Source: Siphonodentalium dalli
Taxonomy: Eukaryota > Mollusca > Scaphopoda > Gadilida > Siphonodentaliidae
DNA: 64,000 bases
Assembly: GCA_032622095.1 (NCBI GenBank)
Contig: CP136061.1
Location: 18,540,991 to 18,604,990 of the forward strand
Direction: 5' to 3'
The notes beneath the pieces are model-generated. The model saw only the letters and a program-made list of their open reading frames with translations, ran no database searches and had not been told where the DNA came from. The position numbers and the translations under genes were made by a program. Positions 44,001 through 56,000 of the stretch are shown one piece after another. Within the stretch, counting starts at the first letter, position 1, and each line of letters begins with the position of its first letter.

Positions 44001-47000
44001 CCAAGCCATCATGCAATGCCACAACATGTTACCATAAATGCACCACAATAACGCATATGTTCTGCCGACAGTCCTGGTCATTCATAGCAATTTGACATTA
44101 AAACAATTATTCCGAAGAATGATCAGCAGAAAAAAATCAAATTTGCTATGATGTTGATGGGTCCTGCTGATTTGAAAACCGATGCTGTTAACACAAAGTA
44201 CCGTTATTTTTTCCAAGTTGTCATTCCACAGCCTTCGACTTATCGAGGAACACCCATTATGTGTTCACAACATTCAAAAACACATAGTATTTTAATAATG
44301 TCTCAGTTGGTTGTTGCAAACCGACCATAATTGAGATGATCATTCCTGTCATCTTGCAAACACCAGCGCAGCCATTATTAAAAACTATATATGTTCTTGA
44401 ATGTTTCATACAGACGCTGGCTTATTATGTTCTTGAATGTTTCATACAGACGCTGGCTTATTATCTTCTTGAATGTTTCATACATACGCTGGCTTATTAT
44501 CTTCTTGAATGTTTCATACAGACGCTGGCTTATTATATTCTTGAATGTTTCATACAGACGCTGGCTTATTATATTCTTGAATGTTTCATACAGACGCTGG
44601 CTTATTATGTTCTTGAATGTTTCATACAGACGCTGGCTTATTATGTTCTTGAATGTTTCATACAGACGCTGGCTTATTATGTTCTTGAATGTTTCATACA
44701 GACGCTGGCTTATTATGTTCCTGAATGTTTCATACAGACGCTGGCTTATTATATTCTTGAATATTTCATACAGACGCTGGCTTATTATGTTCTTGAATGT
44801 TTCATACAGACGCTGGCTTATTATGTTCTTGAATGTTTCATACAGACGCTGGCTTATTATCTTCTTGAATGTTTCATACATACGCTGGCTTATTATCTTC
44901 TTGAATGTTTCATACAGACGCTGGCTTATTATATTCTTGAATGTTTCATACAGACGCTGGCTTATTATATTCTTGAATGTTTCATACAGACGCTGGCTTA
45001 TTATGTTCTTGAATGTTTCATACAGACGCTGGCTTATTATGTTCTTGAATGTTTCATACAGACGCTGGCTTATTATGTTCTTGAATGTTTCATACAGACG
45101 CTGGCTTATTATGTTCTTGAATGTTTCATACAGACGCTGGCTTATTATGTTCTTGAATGTTTCATACAGACGCTGGCTTATTATGTTCTTGAATGTTTCA
45201 TACAGACGCTGGCTTATTATGTTCTTGAATTTTTCATACAGACGCTGGCTTATTATGTTCTTGAATGTTTCATACAGACGCTGGCTTATTATGTTCTTGA
45301 ATATTTCATACAGACACTGGCTTATTATGTTCTTGAATGTTTCTACAGATGCTGGCTTATTATGTTCTTGAATGTTTCATACAGACGCTGGCTTATTATG
45401 TTCTTGAATGTTTCATACAGACGCTGGCTTATTATGTTCTTGAATGTTTCATACAGACGCTGGCTTATTATGTTCTTGAATGTTTCATACAGACGCTGGC
45501 TTATTATGTTCTTGAATGTTTCATACAGACGCTGGCTTATTATGTTCTTGAATGTTTCATACAGACGCTGGCTTATTATGTTCTTGAATGTTTCATACAG
45601 ACGCTGGATTATTATGTTCTTGAATGTTTCATACAGACGCTGGCTTATTATGTTCTTGAATGTTTCATACAGACGCTGGATTATTATGTTCTTGAATGTT
45701 TCATACATACGCTGGCTTATTATGTTCTTGAATGTTTCATACATACGCTGGCTTATTATGTTCTTGAATGTTTCATACAGACGCTGGCTTATTATGTTCT
45801 TGAATATTTCATACAGACGCTGGCTTATTATGTTTGTTTCATACAGACGCTGGCTTATTATGTTCTTGAATGTTTCATACAGACGCTGGCTTATTATGTT
45901 CTTGAATGTTTAATACAGACGCTGGCTTATTATGTTCTTGAATATTTCATACAGACGCTGGCTTATTATGTTCTTGAATATTTCATACAGACGCTGGCTT
46001 ATTATGTTCTTGAATGTTTCATACAGACGCTGGCTTATTATGTTCTTGAATATTTCATACAGACGCTGGCTTATTATGTTCTTGAATGTTTCATACAGAC
46101 GCTGGCTTATTATGTTCTTGAATATTTCATACAGACGCTGGCTTATTATGTTCTTGAATGTTTCATACAGACGCTGGCTTATTATGTTCTTGAATGTTTC
46201 ATACAGACGCTGGCTTATTATGTTCTTGAATGTTTCATACAGACGCTGGCTTATTATGTTCTTGAATATTTCATACAGACGCTGGCTTATTATGTTCTTG
46301 AATGTTTCATACAGACGCTGGCTTATTATGTTCTTGAATATTTCATACAGACGCTGGCTTATTATGTTCTTGAATGTTTCATACAGACGCTGGCTTATTA
46401 TGTTCTTGAATGTTTCAAACAGACGCTGGCTTATTATGTTCTTGAATGTTTCATACAGACGCTGGCTTATTATGTTCTTGAATGTTTCATACAGACGCTG
46501 GCTTATTGTGTTCTTGAATGTTTCATACAGACGCTGGCTTATTATGTTCTTGAATATTTCATACATACGCTGGCTTATTATGTTTGTTTCATACAGACGC
46601 TGGCTTATTATGTTCTTGAATGTTTCATACAGACGCTGGCTTATTATGTTCTTGAATGTTTAATACAGACGCTGGCTTATTATGTTCTTGAATATTTCAT
46701 ACAGACGCTGGCTTATTATGTTCTTGAATGTTTCATACAGACGCTGGCTTATTATGTTCTTGAATATTTCATACATACGCTGGCTTATTATGTTTGTTTC
46801 ATACAGGCGCTGGCTTATTATGTTCTTGAATGTTTCATACAGACGCTGGCTTATTATGTTCTTGAATGTTTAATACAGACGCTGGCTTATTATGTTCTTG
46901 AATGTTTCATACAGACGCTGGCTTATTGTGTTCTTGAATGTTTCATACAGACGCTGGCTTATTATGTTCTTGAATATTTCATACATACGCTGGCTTATTA

Positions 47001-50000
47001 TGTTTGTTTCATACAGACGCTGGCTTATTATGTTCTTGAATGTTTCATACAGACGCTGGCTTATTATGTTCTTGAATGTTTAATACAGACGCTGGCTTAT
47101 TATGTTCTTGAATATTTCATACAGACGCTGGCTTATTATGTTCTTGAATATTTCATACAGACGCTGGCTTATTATGTTCTTGAATGTTTCATACAGACGC
47201 TGGCTTATTATGTTCTTGAATATTTCATACAGACGCTGGCTTATTATGTTCTTGAATGTTTCATACAGACGCTGGCTTATTATGTTCTTGAATATTTCAT
47301 ACAGACGCTGGCTTATTATGTTCTTGAATATTTCATACAGACGCTGGCTTATTATGTTCTTGAATGTTTCATACAGACGCTGGCATATTATGTTCTTGAA
47401 TGTTTCATACAGACGCTGGCTTATTATGTTCTTGAATGTTTCATACAGACGCTGGCTTATTATGTTCTTGAATGTTTCATACAGACGCTGGCTTATTATG
47501 TTCTTGAATGTTTCATACAGACGCTGGCTTATTATCTTCTTGAATGTTTCATACAGACGCTGGCTTATTATGTTCTTGAATATTTCATACAGACGCTGGC
47601 TTATTATGTTCTTGAATGTTTCATACAGACGCTGGCTTATTATGTTCTTGAATGTTTCATACAGACGCTGGCTTATTATGTTCTTGAATGTTTCATACAG
47701 ACGCTGGCTTATTATGTTCTTGAATGTTTCATACAGACGCTGGCTTATTATGTTCTTGAATGTTTCATACAGACGCTGGCTTATTATGTTCTTGAATGTT
47801 TCATACAGACGCTGGCTTATTATGTTCTTGAATGTTTCATACAGACGCTGGCTTATTATGTTCTTGAATGTTTCATACAGACGCTGGCTTATTATGTTCT
47901 TGAATATTTCATACAGACGCTGGCTTATTATGTTCTTGAATATTTCATACAGACGCTGGCTTATTATGTTCTTGAATGTTTCATACAGACGCTGGCTTAT
48001 TATGTTCTTGAATGTTTCATACAGACGCTGGCTTATTATGTTCTTGAATGTTTCATACAGACGCTGGCTTATTATGTTCTTGAATGTTTCATACAGACGC
48101 TGGCTTATTATGTTCTTGAATGTTTCATACAGACGCTGGCTTATTATGTTCTTGAATGTTTCATACAGACGCTGGCTTATTGTGTTCTTGAATGTTTCAT
48201 ACAGACGCTGGCTTATTATGTTCTTGAATATTTCATACATACGCTGGCTTATTATGTTTGTTTCATACAGACGCTGGCTTATTATGTTCTTGAATGTTTC
48301 ATACAGACGCTGGCTTATTATGTTCTTGAATGTTTAATACAGACGCTGGCTTATTATGTTCTTGAATATTTCATACAGACGCTGGCTTATTATGTTCTTG
48401 AATATTTCATACAGACGCTGGCTTATTATGTTCTTGAATGTTTCATACAGACGCTGGCTTATTATGTTCTTGAATATTTCATACAGACGCTGGCTTATTA
48501 TGTTCTTGAATGTTTCATACAGACGCTGGCTTATTATGTTCTTGAATATTTCATACAGACGCTGGCTTATTATGTTCTTGAATGTTTCATACAGACGCTG
48601 GCTTATTATGTTCTTGAATGTTTCATACAGACGCTGGCTTATTATGTTCTTGAATGTTTCATACAGACGCTGGCTTATTATGTTCTTGAATATTTCATAC
48701 AGACGCTGGCTTATTATGTTCTTGAATGTTTCATACAGACGCTGGCTTATTATGTTCTTGAATATTTCATACAGACGCTGGCTTATTATGTTCTTGAATG
48801 TTTCATACAGACGCTGGCTTATTATGTTCTTGAATGTTTCAAACAGACGCTGGCTTATTATGTTCTTGAATGTTTCATACAGACGCTGGCTTATTATGTT
48901 CTTGAATGTTTCATACAGACGCTGGCTTATTGTGTTCTTGAATGTTTCATACAGACGCTGGCTTATTATGTTCTTGAATATTTCATACATACGCTGGCTT
49001 ATTATGTTTGTTTCATACAGACGCTGGCTTATTATGTTCTTGAATGTTTCATACAGACGCTGGCTTATTATGTTCTTGAATGTTTAATACAGACGCTGGC
49101 TTATTATGTTCTTGAATATTTCATACAGACGCTGGCTTATTATGTTCTTGAATGTTTCATACAGACGCTGGCTTATTATGTTCTTGAATATTTCATACAT
49201 ACGCTGGCTTATTATGTTTGTTTCATACAGGCGCTGGCTTATTATGTTCTTGAATGTTTCATACAGACGCTGGCTTATTATGTTCTTGAATGTTTAATAC
49301 AGACGCTGGCTTATTATGTTCTTGAATGTTTCATACAGACGCTGGCTTATTGTGTTCTTGAATGTTTCATACAGACGCTGGCTTATTATGTTCTTGAATA
49401 TTTCATACATACGCTGGCTTATTATGTTTGTTTCATACAGACGCTGGCTTATTATGTTCTTGAATGTTTCATACAGACGCTGGCTTATTATGTTCTTGAA
49501 TGTTTAATACAGACGCTGGCTTATTATGTTCTTGAATATTTCATACAGACGCTGGCTTATTATGTTCTTGAATATTTCATACAGACGCTGGCTTATTATG
49601 TTCTTGAATGTTTCATACAGACGCTGGCTTATTATGTTCTTGAATATTTCATACAGACGCTGGCTTATTATGTTCTTGAATGTTTCATACAGACGCTGGC
49701 TTATTATGTTCTTGAATATTTCATACAGACGCTGGCTTATTATGTTCTTGAATGTTTCATACAGACGCTGGCTTATTATGTTCTTGAATGTTTCATACAG
49801 ACGCTGGCTTATTATGTTCTTGAATGTTTCATACAGACGCTGGCTTATTATGTTCTTGAATATTTCATACAGACGCTGGCTTATTATGTTCTTGAATGTT
49901 TCATACAGACGCTGGCTTATTATGTTCTTGAATATTTCATACAGACGCTGGCTTATTATGTTCTTGAATGTTTCATACAGACGCTGGCTTATTATGTTCT

Positions 50001-53000
50001 TGAATGTTTCATACAGACGCTGGCTTATTATCTTCTTGAATGTTTCATACAGACGCTGGCTTATTATGTTCTTGAATGTTTCATACAGACGCTGGCTTAT
50101 TATCTTCTTGAATGTTTCATACAGACGACGGCTTATTATGTTCTTGAATATTTCATACAGACGCTGGCTTATTATGTTCTTGAATATTTCATACAGACGC
50201 TGGCTTATTATGTTCTTGAATGTTTCAAACAGACGCTGGCTTATTATGTTCTTGAATGTTTCATACAGACGCTGGCTTATTATGTTCTTGAATATTTCAA
50301 ACAGACGCTGGCTTATTATGTTCTTGAATGTTTCATACAGACGCTGGCTTATTATGTTCTTGAATGTTTCATACAGACGCTGCTTATTATGTTCTTGAAT
50401 GTTTCAAACAGACGCTGGCTTATTATGTTCTTGAATGTTTCATACAGACGCTGGCTTATTATGTTCTTGAATATTTCATACAGACGCTGGCTTATTATGT
50501 TCTTGAATGTTTCAAACAGACGCTGGCTTATTATGTTCTTGAATGTTTCATACAGACGCTGGCTTATTATGTTCTTGAATATTTCATACAGACGCTGGCT
50601 TATTATGTTCTTGAATGTTTCAAACAGACGCTGGCTTATTATGTTCTTGAATATTTCATACAGACGCTGGCTTATTATGTTCTTGAATGTTTCAAACAGA
50701 CGCTGGCTTATTATGTTCTTGAATGTTTCATACAGACGCTGGCTTATTATGTTCTTGAATGTTTCATACAGACGCTGGCTTATTATGTTCTTGAATGTTT
50801 CATACAGACGCTGGCTTATTATGTTCTTGAATGTTTCATACAGACGCTGGCTTATTATGTTCTTGAATGTTTCATACAGACGCTGGCTTATTATGTTCTT
50901 GAATGTTTCATACAGACGCTGGCTTATTATGTTCTTGAATGTTTCATACAGACGCTGGCTTATTATGTTCTTGAATGTTTCATACAGACGCTGGCTTATT
51001 ATCTTCTTGAATGTTTCATACAGACGCTGGCTTATTATGTTCTTGAATGTTTCATACAGACGCTGGCTTATTATGTTCTTGAATGTTTCATACAGACGCT
51101 GGCTTATTATGTTCTTGAATGTTTCATACAGACGCTGGCTTATTATGTTCTTGAATGTTTCATACAGACGCTGGCTTATTATGTTCTTGAATGTTTCATA
51201 CAGACGCTGGCTTATTATGTTCTTGAATGTTTCATACAGACGCTGGCTTATTATGTTCTTGAATGTTTCATACAGACGCTGGCTTATTATGTTCTTGAAT
51301 GTTTCATACAGACGCTGGCTTATTATGTTCTTGAATGTTTCATACAGACGCTGGCTTATTATGTTCTTGAATGTTTCATACAGACGCTGGCTTATTATGT
51401 TCTTGAATATTTTATACAGACGCTGGCTTATTATGTTCTTGAATGTTTCATACAGACGCTGGCTTATTATCTTCTTGAATGTTTCATACAGACGCTGGCT
51501 TATTATGTTCTTGAATGTTTCATACAGACGCTGGCTTATTATGTTCTTGAATGTTTCATACAGACGCTGGCTTATTATCTTCTTGAATGTTTCATACAGA
51601 CGCTGGCTTATTATGTTCTTGAATGTTTCATACAGACGCTGGCTTATTATGTTCTTGAATGTTTCATACAGACGCTGGCTTATTATGTTCTTGAATGTTT
51701 CATACAGACGCTGGCTTATTATGTTCTTGAATGTTTCATACAGACGCTGGCTTATTATGTTCTTGAATGTTTCATACAGATGCTGGCTTATTATGCTCTT
51801 GAATGTTTCATACAGACGCTGGGTTATTATGTTCTTGAATGTTTCATACAGATGCTGGCTTATTATGTTCTTGAATGTTTCATACAGACGCTGGCTTATT
51901 ATGTTCTTGAATGTTTCATACAGACGCTGGCTAATTATGTTCTTGAATGTTTCATACAGACGCTGGCTTATTATGTTCTTGAATGTTTCATACAGACGCT
52001 GGCTTATTATGCTCTTGAATGTTTCATGCAGACGCTGGCTTATTATGTTCTTGAATGTTTCATACAGACGCTGGCTTATTATGTTCTTGAATGTTTCATA
52101 CAGACGCTGGCTTATTATGTTCTTGAATACAGACGCTGGCTTATTATGTTCTTGAATGTTTCATACAGACGCTGGCTTATTATGCTCTTGAATGTTTCAT
52201 GCAGACGCTGGCTTATTATGCTCTTGAATGTTTCATACAGACGCTGGCTTATTATGTTCTTGAATGTTTCATGCAGACGCTGGCTTATTATGTTCTTGAA
52301 TATTTCATACAGACCCTGGCTTATTATGTTCTTGAATGTTTCATACAGACGCTGGCTTATTATGTTCTTGAATGTTTCATACAGACGCTGGCTTATTATG
52401 TTCTTGAATGTTTCATACAGACGCTGGCTTATTATGCTCTTGAATGTTTCATGCAGACGCTGGCTTATTATGTTCTTGAATGTTTCATACAGACGCTGGC
52501 TTATTATGCTCTTGAATGTTTCATACAGACGCTGGCTTATTATGTTCTTGAATGTTTCATGCAGACGCTGGCTTATTATGTTCTTGAATATTTCATACAG
52601 ACGCTGGCTTATTATGTTCTTGAATGTTTCATACAGACGCTGGCTTATTATGTTCTTGAATGTTTCATACAGACGCTGGCTTATTATGTTCTTGAATGTT
52701 TCATACAGACGCTGGCTTATTATGTTCTTGAATGTTTCATACAGACGCTGGCTTATTATGTTCTTGAATGTTTCTACAGACGCTGGCTTATTATGTTCTT
52801 GAATGTTTCATACATACGCTGGCTTATTATGTACTTGAATGTTTCATACATACGCTGGCTTATTATGTTATTGAATATTTCATACAGACGCTGGCTTATT
52901 ATGTTCTTGAATGTTTCATACAGACGCTGGCTTATTATGTTCTTGAATGTTTCATACAGACGCTGGCTTATTATGTTCTTGAATGTTTCATACAGACGAT

Positions 53001-56000
53001 GGCTTATTATGCTCTTGAATGTTTCATACAGACGCTGGCTTATTATGTTCTTGAATGTTTCATACAGACGCTGGCTTATTATGTTCTTGAATGTTTCATA
53101 CAGACGCTGGCTTATTATGTTCTTGAATGTTTCATACAGACGCTGGCTTATTATGTTCTTGAATGTTTCATACAGACGCTGGCTTATTATGTTCTTGAAT
53201 GTTTCATACATACGCTGGCTTATTATGTTCTTGAATGTTTCATACAGACGCTGGCTTATTCTCAAATCGCTCGGAATAGACCAACACCGCGACAAGGACA
53301 ACTTTAGAATAATGACGGTACTTTTTCTTAACCACTTTGCCCCCATCTGCATCACAGCAATTCAACATGACCCACCAACATCATAGAAATATATCAGGAC
53401 CATTTGTCCAGGTATGAACCTAAGCGTTTATGACGTTCTCAACAATTGTTGCTGCTGAAACTATCACTCTCACCAAAAAAAGCGCTGAAGGGTATCCAGG
53501 TTTTTAAAGTGTACTGAAGGGTACACAGGGTTTTAAAGTGTGCTGAAGGGTACACATGGTTTTAAAGTGTGCTGAAGGGTACACAGGGTTTGTGATCGGC
53601 TCTAACGCGGCTATGTCGACTGTGTTCCTGAAAGTATGATGCACATCAGCAGTTTGTTTTCAGTCCATTTAAATTTTCATTGGAACATAAATAATAACTA
53701 TCTGACAGAAAGCATGACATACGCGAACACTAATCGTCCTTTAGAACGAGATTTCAAAACATGTCTAACCTTCAGCACATGTTCAAGCCCTGACAGTGTG
53801 TATACCATTCAGTGCCTGTGTTGGTGAGAGTGGTCCCTTCAGTATTATTACTCACCGATGCGAGCGAACAGCTTTCTTGGACTCGAGTTTTAGTGGTTTC
53901 CAGTATGAGCTCCATCGATCCACCTTGTTGGTATTTCATGGCTATCGATGGTGGGTGATATCCGTTGTCTAACCATTCCTTCTCACATTCATTGGACAGC
54001 AGCACTTGGAAACCATCGCCCTGTATTCTCGAATCGGGACGGAATCGGAACCTTACGTCGAGCGTCTCGCCTAGTTCGTTGCTAGAGAATACCTGTCCAT
54101 CGAGTGACGATCGGCCATCAAAGCGACCACATCCGCCGGAACACGTGTTGAGCGAGCGATCGACGGACACGCCATTGTTGACGACGTAGTGACCCGTGGT
54201 GTCCGTTACAGATCGGTCGAATGACATCGCTAACAAGTCTCGGCAGTTATCATCCTCCTTGTTTGTATTTCCTGTGGAAAGTATAATGATTTAAAGGCAC
54301 ACTGAATCACATTATACACAACATATTCCATATTATATATAATTTGGAAGATGAACCAAAAATATATACATATTCCAACAGAATACATAAAAGCTGTGTC
54401 CTAGAAGTGTGGACCAATTGATAGAGATTCTCATATTTACCACAAGACTCACCCGTTGTTAACCCAGAATTAATCAGAATTCAAACTAAGAGATAGAGTT
54501 ATTCCCCTTCCATTAAGAATAATAGTCTTTGCAGTACAGTTCATTTCAAAATTAAGCACATAACACAGATCGGTACCTAGACAAAAACAACATGTTCACA
54601 TTTTATTCGACAGGATAAGTTGATAATAGAATGTTTTGGAGTTTCCTCTTTCAAATGGTATATGATATGGAATATGTTGTAATATAATGTGATCTGGGAT
54701 TCTAAAATTAAGTTGACCTTTATATATGTGTTCATGGTTCCGTATCCCCAGTTACAACAACAACAACAACATAAACAACATAGAAAATAGTATTTAACAT
54801 CACCATTTGCTTTGTTAGATTAGATTAGATTAGATTAGATTTAGATCATATTATCAATTGGTAATAATATATAAATATTCAATTTGATGCACAAAAATAC
54901 GACACATGTATATATTTAAATGAGCAATATAAACAGGGATGGAACTGTGATCGACAATATATATTTTTAATGTAATTGAGTGATATAGAAGGACTAAATG
55001 TTCAGATGTGTATTATAGATTTTTAAAAACCAATACAATTGTGAAAAGATGGTCCAATTGAGATATTTAATATTTAATACTGGTCAGCATTTATAATTAA
55101 ATATACCTTTACCCGGGATAACAATGAAAGGACCACAAAAACTCCCTATGCCTTCCATTGTTCAGTTTAAACGTATTTAATATCAATCAAATATTAATAA
55201 TTATGTAAATCCAGTGTATAGTAACCATGAATGAGAATAGGATTTGGTTGTAAGCTAAAAGCGTATTGGTGCCATCTATTATATATAATGATATGAAAGA
55301 AAGGAAACCGTGAGCATGTATTCTCCAAGTGACTTGAGTACAAATACTGATTGTGCGTGTTAGTGCATACAAATATATATACATTTTGTATTAATTGTTT
55401 TACTAAATCCCAGCAATAAAGCTACAAATCCAACGATTTGAGAATTCGTAGCCATAAGCGACAACTGTTTGTGTTTTATCAGAGAGGAAGTCGTAAAATT
55501 GAACCTATTTAACAACATAGGTTTATCAGGCGACGGTCACACACATGCTATATATGTACCTCTAGATGGAATATGGAAGCATCAGGCGACGGTCACAAAT
55601 ATTCTCTAGATTTACCTGTAGATTGGAATATAGAAGCATCTGGCGGTCGGTTGTCGCCGCTGAATTGAGTTGCGCCAAATGTGTTTGGTCTGTCAGGAAC
55701 AGAATTCGTCGGTCGATACACGCCGCCATTGTTTGGCCGGTACACACCTCCGTTATTTGGTCGGTTTACGGAGAATGTCCCCGGTGTATCACATCCGCAG
55801 GATATGGCGTTGAAAATGAGTCCCGATGGACATTGCCATATTTGGCGGATGCCGTCATATGCTGTGTGGTAATACCTATCGTTTGCACTCTCGTGTGGTT
55901 GGTTGTTGCAATCTGTAATTATAAGCGAACATTTATCTATCAAGACCCCGATACATCCCGCGAATATATTTACATGCTATGTATTCAAGCTATTCCAGTA

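Larger units (their letters stand above)
44145..53387. mobile_element. MITE family F6 copy expanded by an internal megasatellite
   Basis: 44145-44228 and about 53304-53384 are imperfect inverted repeats (tatgatgttg(a/g)tgggtc, aaagtaccgt(t/c)att, aagttgtc). The sequence between the left arm and the array (44229-44390), when reversed, aligns with 59585-59740 inside the smaller F6 copy, sharing tggtc(g/c)gtttgcaacaac and cacataatgggt. The sequence right of the array (53263-53303) likewise matches 59521-59565. The whole ~9.2-kb unit is therefore one MITE whose internal 36 bp was amplified. It sits in intron 3 of the Pif-like gene. Confidence 0.78.

Noticed and set aside
45337-52155. Plus-strand ORF of 2272 codons (and the shifted ORFs at 44336-45913 and 50364-52802)
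   Set aside because: It only reads the 36-bp satellite, whose length is a multiple of three and which lacks stops. Several frames on both strands are equally open, it is antisense to the Pif-like gene, and it lies in an intron.
44378-53355. Minus-strand ORFs of 133-386 codons repeating ETFKNIISQRLY
   Set aside because: Same cause: stop-free 36-bp unit. They are in the sense orientation of the Pif-like intron, but no splice signals or non-repeat domains support them.
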